Source: Desnuesiella massiliensis
Lineage (GTDB): Bacteria > Bacillota > Clostridia > Clostridiales > Clostridiaceae
Direction: 5' to 3'
NCBI RefSeq assembly: GCF_001403615.1
Contig: NZ_LN879454.1
Coordinates: forward strand, 62,001 to 126,000
DNA: 64,000 nucleotides
The notes under the pieces are model-generated. The model was given only the letters and a program-made list of their open reading frames with translations, was not told the origin of the DNA and did no database searches. Shown piece after piece: positions 59,494-64,000 of the stretch (position 1 is the stretch's first letter; each line of letters starts with the position of its first letter). Both the position numbers and the translations under genes were made by a program.

Positions 59494-59970
59494 ATGAAAA
59501 AAATTATATTGCTTTTATTATCATTAATTATGGCTGTGGGGATTTTCGGGGGCTGTGGAAAAACTGAAAAGCCCCAAGGAAAAAATCCTTCCGTAAAGGA
59601 TATAAGCGAAAAGATAAAAGCTTCCACAGACTTATCCAATATGAAGGTGGGAGATGAAAATAAACTAAAAAAGCTATATGACATAGGCAGCGATGAGATG
59701 GCAGAGTTTGTACTTTTTACAGCACCTTCAAACCTTAAAGCAGAGGAAATCGCTATATTAAAGCTTAAAGATGAGAAAAGCTTAAACACTATTAAAGAGA
59801 AAATAGAAAAAAGAATAGAGGCTCAGAGTAAGGCCTTTAAGGATTACTTACCTGACGAATACTTTTTAATAGAAAAGCGTATTTTAAAGACTAAGGACAA
59901 TTATATTTTATTTGCAATTTCAAAGGATGTGGATAAGATAAGCAGTGCCTTTGATGAATGCTTTAAATAA
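59494..59970 (+). CDS. DUF4358 lipoprotein
   Basis: 158 residues. Lipoprotein signal with FGGC box (Cys about 21). The rest matches the DUF4358 pattern: SDEMAEFVLFTAPSNLKAEEIAILKLKDEKSL, RIEAQSKAFKDYLPDEYFLIEK, ILFAISKD. Outer-surface membrane-anchored protein. DUF4358 genes are common next to MBOAT/DHHW genes in clostridia. Role unknown. Between the SGNH and MBOAT genes, about 30 bp from each. Confidence 0.83.
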   Translation: MKKIILLLLSLIMAVGIFGGCGKTEKPQGKNPSVKDISEKIKASTDLSNMKVGDENKLKKLYDIGSDEMAEFVLFTAPSNLKAEEIAILKLKDEKSLNTIKEKIEKRIEAQSKAFKDYLPDEYFLIEKRILKTKDNYILFAISKDVDKISSAFDECFK

Positions 59971-60002
59971 ATTCTGGCTATATAGAGAAGAGGTGGACTA
60001 GC

Positions 60003-61409
60003 GTGGTTTTCAGCAGTTTAATATTTATATTTAAATTTTTGCCCTTAACTTTACTATTATATTACATATCGCCTAAGCCCTTAAGGAATTTAGTACTTCT
60101 CATAGCTAGTCTAGTTTTCTATGGCTGGGGAGAGCCCTTATACATAGTTTTAATGATATTCACTACGGTTTTTGATTATATATGTGGATTGCTTATACAC
60201 AAATATGATGAACATATTATCAAAAAGAAAATAATTTTTATACTATCTGTTATTATAAACCTAGGAATACTATCTTTTTTCAAATATTACGGGTTCCTAG
60301 TGGATAATATTAATAGCGTGTTCGGTTTGAACATAGTAGCATCAAAGCTTCCTCTGCCTGTAGGAATATCCTTTTATACTTTCCAAACCATGTCCTATGT
60401 TATAGATGTTTACTTAAAGAAGGTTCAGGTTCAAAGAAATATAATATCCTTTGGAACTTATGTAACCATGTTTCCACAGCTGGTAGCAGGGCCTATAGTA
60501 AAATATGGGGATGTGGAAAAACAGCTAAAGCACAGAGAGGAAAGCCTAGAAAAGTTTTCTGAAGGCGTAGAGATATTTATTATAGGATTAGCTAAGAAGG
60601 TTGTTTTAGCCAATAATATAGGACTACTTTGGACAACTGTAAAAGCTACCTCCTTTGGAGAGATTACTGTATTATCAGCTTGGCTTGGTATAATTGCCTT
60701 TACCTTTCAGATATATTTCGATTTTAGTGGATATTCCGATATGGCTATAGGCCTTGGAAAAATGTTCGGCTTTGAATTAATGAAGAATTTTAACTATCCC
60801 TATATATCTAAAAGCGTTTCTGAATTTTGGAGAAGATGGCATATTTCCTTAGGAGACTGGTTTCGTGAATATGTGTACATACCTCTTGGAGGAAATAGAT
60901 GCGAAAGAACAAAGCAGTATAGAAATCTTTTTATAGTATGGTTTTTAACGGGATTATGGCATGGAGCCAATTGGAACTTTATATTTTGGGGATTATATTT
61001 TGGCTTCTTCATAACCCTAGAAAAAATGTTCTTAAAGTCTTGGTTAGATAAGCTACCAAGAGTATTATTTCATGTTTATACTCTTTTAGTGGTTATAGTA
61101 GGTTGGGTATTCTTTGAGTTTGAGAGTTTATGGGGCGCTTTTAAATACATTGGAATAATGTTTGGCTTTGGAAGCAATGGGCTTTACGATAAACAGTCTT
61201 TATACTTTATAAAAACTAATTTATTATTATTTATAGCAGTAAGTCTTTGCTCCTTGCCTCTTTTAAAGGGCCTTTTTGAAAGCATAAAGAATAAGAGAAA
61301 GGGATTAAAGGCCATAGCTATTTCTATGATGTATTTAGCACTTTTAATACTATCTACGACCTATCTGGTAAATGAAAGTTATAATCCTTTCCTTTACTTT
61401 AGATTTTAA
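60003..61409 (+). CDS. MBOAT family O-acyltransferase (AlgI/DltB-like)
   Basis: 468 residues from GTG at 60003 after AGAGGTGG. About eleven membrane segments. MBOAT signature: FWRRWHISLGDWFREYVYIPLGG (about 277-299) and the invariant His in GLWHGANWNFIFWG (about 322-335). It transfers an acetyl group across the membrane to a carrier or glycan, as AlgI does for alginate. Partner DHHW protein is encoded downstream. The glycan target is unknown. Confidence 0.94.
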   Translation: MVFSSLIFIFKFLPLTLLLYYISPKPLRNLVLLIASLVFYGWGEPLYIVLMIFTTVFDYICGLLIHKYDEHIIKKKIIFILSVIINLGILSFFKYYGFLVDNINSVFGLNIVASKLPLPVGISFYTFQTMSYVIDVYLKKVQVQRNIISFGTYVTMFPQLVAGPIVKYGDVEKQLKHREESLEKFSEGVEIFIIGLAKKVVLANNIGLLWTTVKATSFGEITVLSAWLGIIAFTFQIYFDFSGYSDMAIGLGKMFGFELMKNFNYPYISKSVSEFWRRWHISLGDWFREYVYIPLGGNRCERTKQYRNLFIVWFLTGLWHGANWNFIFWGLYFGFFITLEKMFLKSWLDKLPRVLFHVYTLLVVIVGWVFFEFESLWGAFKYIGIMFGFGSNGLYDKQSLYFIKTNLLLFIAVSLCSLPLLKGLFESIKNKRKGLKAIAISMMYLALLILSTTYLVNESYNPFLYFRF

Positions 61410-61432
61410 CAAAGGGTAAAAGAGGTGATAAT

Positions 61433-62560
61433 TTGGATAAGCTATTAAAAAATATAAATGGTATTATTTTTATAATATTTTTAAGCTTGGTTTTTATATT
61501 TAACGGCTTAATTAAAGATAAGACTTTTTCTGAAAGTGAGAACAGAAGGCTAGAACAAAAACCTGCGTTTTCTATGAAAAAGTTGATATTTGATAAGTAT
61601 ACCTCCCAATATGAAAAATATATATCAGATCAATTTTTAATGAGAGATTTTTGGATATCTTTTAAGTGGGACTACGAAAAGCTTATAGGGAAAAAAGAGA
61701 GCAACGGAGTTTATTATGGTAAGGACGGTTTCCTCCTAGAGAGGTTCAAAAAGAATGATGATAAGGATCTAGAAGAAAAGCTTGAAGCCATAAATTCCTT
61801 TTCCTCCGCAAATAAGGTGAATACTTATATGCTTCTGGCTCCTAACTCTGGTAAGATACTTGAAGAAAAGCTGCCTAAGTATGCTTATAATGATGATGAA
61901 CTAGCATATATTGAGAAAGTGAAAGATGGACTTAATAAGGACATAAAATTTGTGGATGTTTATAAGGCTTTAGCTGATAAAAGCCAGGAGTATATATTTT
62001 ATAGAACAGATCATCATTGGACTTCAAAGGGAGCATACTATGCTTATAAGGCTCTTGGAGAGACTATGGATTTTACAGCTAAGGATGAGGCATATTTCAA
62101 TATAAATAGAGTAACAGAGGATTTTTATGGTTCTCTATACTCTAAGGGCGGTTTTAGAAACCTAAAGCCAGACAGTATAGATTTATATATGCCTAAAGCT
62201 AAAGAGCAGATACAGGTAGATTATATAGAAGAGAATAAACAAACTAATTCTTTATACAACTTGGACAATTTAAATAAAAAAGATAAATATACAGTATTTT
62301 TAGATAGCAATCATCCCTTGGTTAAAATAACTACTGAAAATAACGAGGGTAAAAAGCTTTTAGTAGTGAAGGATTCCTATGCTAATAGTTTGGTACCATT
62401 TTTAACTTCACATTTTAGCGAAATATATATGGTGGATTTGAGATATTATAGTGATAGCTTAAATACCTTAATAAAGGATAAGGGAATAGAAGATGTGTTA
62501 TTGCTCTATAATGTAAGTACCTTCAATGAAGACCTAAATATAAAAAATATAAATGAGTAA
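61433..62560 (+). CDS. DHHW family protein (AlgJ/AlgX-like)
   Basis: 375 residues from TTG at 61433 after AGAGGTGATAA. One N-terminal membrane anchor (about 8-27), then an outer domain of SGNH-hydrolase type of the ALGX/ALGJ group with the family motif YRTDHHWTSKGAYYAY (about 188-203) and the Ser-region LLVVKDSYANSLVPFL (about 305-320). It transfers acetyl from the MBOAT protein to the polymer. Last gene of the operon. Confidence 0.9.
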   Translation: MDKLLKNINGIIFIIFLSLVFIFNGLIKDKTFSESENRRLEQKPAFSMKKLIFDKYTSQYEKYISDQFLMRDFWISFKWDYEKLIGKKESNGVYYGKDGFLLERFKKNDDKDLEEKLEAINSFSSANKVNTYMLLAPNSGKILEEKLPKYAYNDDELAYIEKVKDGLNKDIKFVDVYKALADKSQEYIFYRTDHHWTSKGAYYAYKALGETMDFTAKDEAYFNINRVTEDFYGSLYSKGGFRNLKPDSIDLYMPKAKEQIQVDYIEENKQTNSLYNLDNLNKKDKYTVFLDSNHPLVKITTENNEGKKLLVVKDSYANSLVPFLTSHFSEIYMVDLRYYSDSLNTLIKDKGIEDVLLLYNVSTFNEDLNIKNINE

Positions 62561-62564
62561 AAAT

Positions 62565-62597
62565 GTAAACCCCGTGAAGTAATTCACGGGGTTTTAC
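62565..62597 (+). terminator. Terminator of the O-acetylation operon
   Basis: GTAAACCCCGTGA pairs with TCACGGGGTTTTAC around AGTAAT. GC-rich stem, the T run being part of the stem. Confidence 0.8.
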
Positions 62598-62684
62598 AGA
62601 GGGAACTAAGATATCTCATTATCAGAGAGAATCTTAGGAGGTAAGCAATAAGTATATATAATCAAATAATAGATAATTGCTGAA

Positions 62685-63116
62685 TTAATTTGTCTTTGAA
62701 GCCTTTAAAGCTACAACTTTAAGGGATTTTTGTAGTAAAAGCATAAACCATACTAAGGCTATTCCAAGAATTGCATGTCCAGTTCCGGCTATATGGCTTA
62801 AGCCTTTAAAGTCTGCTCCATTAACTTGTAACATTCCTCTAGCTACAAAAGTGCCTATAGTTATTAATAATCCTAAATTATAAACTATATACCAAGCGCT
62901 AAAACCCTTATCTTCATTGAGTTTAAATAAATATGCTAATATAGTTACTATTAAGAAAAAGAAAAATCCTAGTACTAATATATGAGAATGTACTGAGCTT
63001 AGCACAGTAGTTCCAAGAAAGTTATTCATTTTTGTATATTCTCTATAAAATACGCCTGCCACAAGGCCTAAAATTAAATAGAAAAAAGAAGTATAATTAA
63101 GCTTTTTCATATTCAT
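62685..63116 (-). CDS. DUF2871 family membrane protein
   Basis: 143 residues from the ATG at 63116, eight nt after TTGGAGG; the first ATG (63134) lies before that ribosome site. Four membrane segments. Features: GLVAGVFYREYTK and VLSSVHSHILVLGFFFFL with conserved His pair, VARGMLQ and GTGHAILGIALVWF. The His pattern resembles heme-copper or cytochrome-type membrane proteins, so a link to heme is possible but unproven. Single gene. Confidence 0.85.
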   Translation of the reverse strand: MNMKKLNYTSFFYLILGLVAGVFYREYTKMNNFLGTTVLSSVHSHILVLGFFFFLIVTILAYLFKLNEDKGFSAWYIVYNLGLLITIGTFVARGMLQVNGADFKGLSHIAGTGHAILGIALVWFMLLLQKSLKVVALKASKTN

Positions 63117-63242
63117 ATCCATATCCTCCAACATTAAGTAATAATAAATTTAAAAACAACTAATTAATAATATAAATTATTTAATATTTATTATTAATTA
63201 AATTATAAACCAGGTTTGTTACATATGCAAGTGGAAAAATAA

Positions 63243-63269
63243 AAAAAGACTTGAAAAACAAGTCTTTTT
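63243..63269. terminator. Terminator of the 63268 gene
   Basis: AAAAAGACTTG pairs with CAAGTCTTTTT around AAAAA. On the minus strand it overlaps the stop codon. Confidence 0.75.
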
Positions 63270-63678
63270 AAGGAGAATATTTCAGCACAAAATACCTTGC
63301 TGTAAATGGTGTTATGCTTATATTAAACTCATACTCTGTTTTGTTTTTAACTCTAATCAATGTGCCTATTTGATCAAAAGAATCCCATTGATTTGCCTCA
63401 AGAGCATACTTATAGCTTTTCCATGAGGAACTAGGAATTAAGTACTCATTCTTATCTAATTCCGCTGCACCCTTAGGTAAAGGAATCTTATAGGATATAT
63501 TATTGATTATTAATACATGCTCCTTCACTGGATTTATTCTACTCTGTAGCATTACACTTAGTGTATGCTTATCAATATTTTCGCTATGGATGATAATTGC
63601 AGAAATAATATTTCTAAAATAGAATAGCAGAGACAATATTAATAGAAGCGCAGCTATAAATATGCATTTCTTTTTCAT
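63268..63678 (-). CDS. Membrane-anchored protein of unknown function
   Basis: 136 residues. N-terminal membrane segment (about 5-30), without lipobox or a clear cleavage site, then an outer domain of about 100 residues with beta-rich patterns (HVLIINNISYKIPLPKGAAEL ... YEFNISITPFTARYFVLKY). Start ATG after AAGGGGGGGG. No family is recognised. It lies between two single genes and reads away from the HNH gene. Confidence 0.65.
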   Translation of the reverse strand: MKKKCIFIAALLLILSLLFYFRNIISAIIIHSENIDKHTLSVMLQSRINPVKEHVLIINNISYKIPLPKGAAELDKNEYLIPSSSWKSYKYALEANQWDSFDQIGTLIRVKNKTEYEFNISITPFTARYFVLKYSP

Positions 63679-63817
63679 ATGAACCCCCCCTTACAGTAGG
63701 AGTATATTTAGTATAATTATAGCATTTTTTAAAATTAATTTTTAGGGTAAAATAAATTATAATATCATTTATGAAAATAAAAAACTATATTACAATTTTG
63801 CTTCTTAGGAGGAACCT

Positions 63818-64000
63818 ATGGAAGAAGTTTGCGAATTATGTGGTAGATCAGGAGTGGTTACTACAGAGCACCATTTGATACCCAGGGAAGAGGGCGGTAA
63901 GAATGGGCCGGTAGCAATGCTTTGTATACCTTGCCATAAGCAGATTCATGCCTTGTATACTAACAGAGAGTTAGCGGTGAAATTATATACTATGGAGAGA
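63818..64000 (+). CDS. HNH endonuclease domain protein, N-terminal part
   Basis: The frame opens at ATG 63818 after TAGGAGG and runs off the window end, so 61 residues are visible. Zinc and active-site pattern: CELCG (Cys pair), EHHLIPRE (HNH His-His), CIPCHKQIH (second Cys pair and final His). This matches small HNH proteins encoded in bacterial chromosomes. It may be complete a few residues later. Function unknown; a nuclease is likely. Confidence 0.8.
   Translation, partial: MEEVCELCGRSGVVTTEHHLIPREEGGKNGPVAMLCIPCHKQIHALYTNRELAVKLYTMER

Overview
The window is AT-rich and tightly packed. Ribosome sites are of the strong AGGAGG type, and TTG and GTG starts are frequent. It carries two GerA/GerB/GerC spore-germination receptor operons, a potABCD cluster with a fused potCD gene, and several low-GC Firmicute families (YitT, PbuG-type NCS2, lactose/chitobiose PTS, CPBP protease). 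This fits a spore-forming anaerobe of the Clostridium group. Species cannot be told from the sequence alone. I see no rRNA, tRNA or CRISPR array.

Left third (1-23 kb). A truncated M42 aminopeptidase gene and a YitT membrane protein are followed by an ECF sigma/anti-sigma/TPR-protein/HD-like operon with its own ECF-type promoter. Next come a divergent EamA exporter and trhO pair around a perfect 7-1-7 Fur-like dyad, a small unknown protein, surE, and the polyamine importer potA-potB-potCD on the minus strand. After a cold-shock gene there is a LevR-like sigma-54 activator whose C-terminus looks cut off at a palindromic insertion. It is divergent from an operon with a clear -24/-12 promoter encoding a glycosylasparaginase, lactose/chitobiose-type PTS IIA-IIB-IIC, a GrdB-like stub, two PepV-like M20 dipeptidases (one lacking the lid domain) and CutC. 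I read this as a catabolic unit for glyco-asparagine or glycopeptide compounds. It is the most system-like locus here.

Middle (23-46 kb). Germination operon 1 contains a small D-type subunit. It is followed by a secreted coiled-coil protein, two nested palindromic elements, a tandem pair of unknown paralogues, and a secreted 885-residue protein made of about five 119-residue repeats. Then come a CNNM/CorC-type protein, GNAT and two small proteins, a chemotaxis receptor, a PatB-type C-S lyase, a Na/phosphate symporter with a PhoP-box-like repeat, a Bax-inhibitor family protein, and a complete IS200-type element sitting just upstream of germination operon 2.

Right third (46-64 kb). A MerR-zinc ribbon-methyltransferase fusion, an MFS exporter, an S41 protease, a CPBP protease, and a MerR regulator whose C-terminus resembles part of the flagellar export protein FlhA. 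These are followed by a purine permease, a nucleotidyltransferase/beta-propeller pair, thyA-folA behind a dense cluster of DnaA-box-like 9-mers, a nucleoside-recognition membrane protein, and a cell-envelope O-acetylation operon (SGNH, DUF4358 lipoprotein, MBOAT, DHHW). The last genes are two minus-strand membrane proteins and a partial HNH nuclease.

At least five kinds of palindromic non-coding element lie between genes. Three of them occur more than once. Several carry internal terminator-like hairpins, and one seems to have truncated the activator gene.
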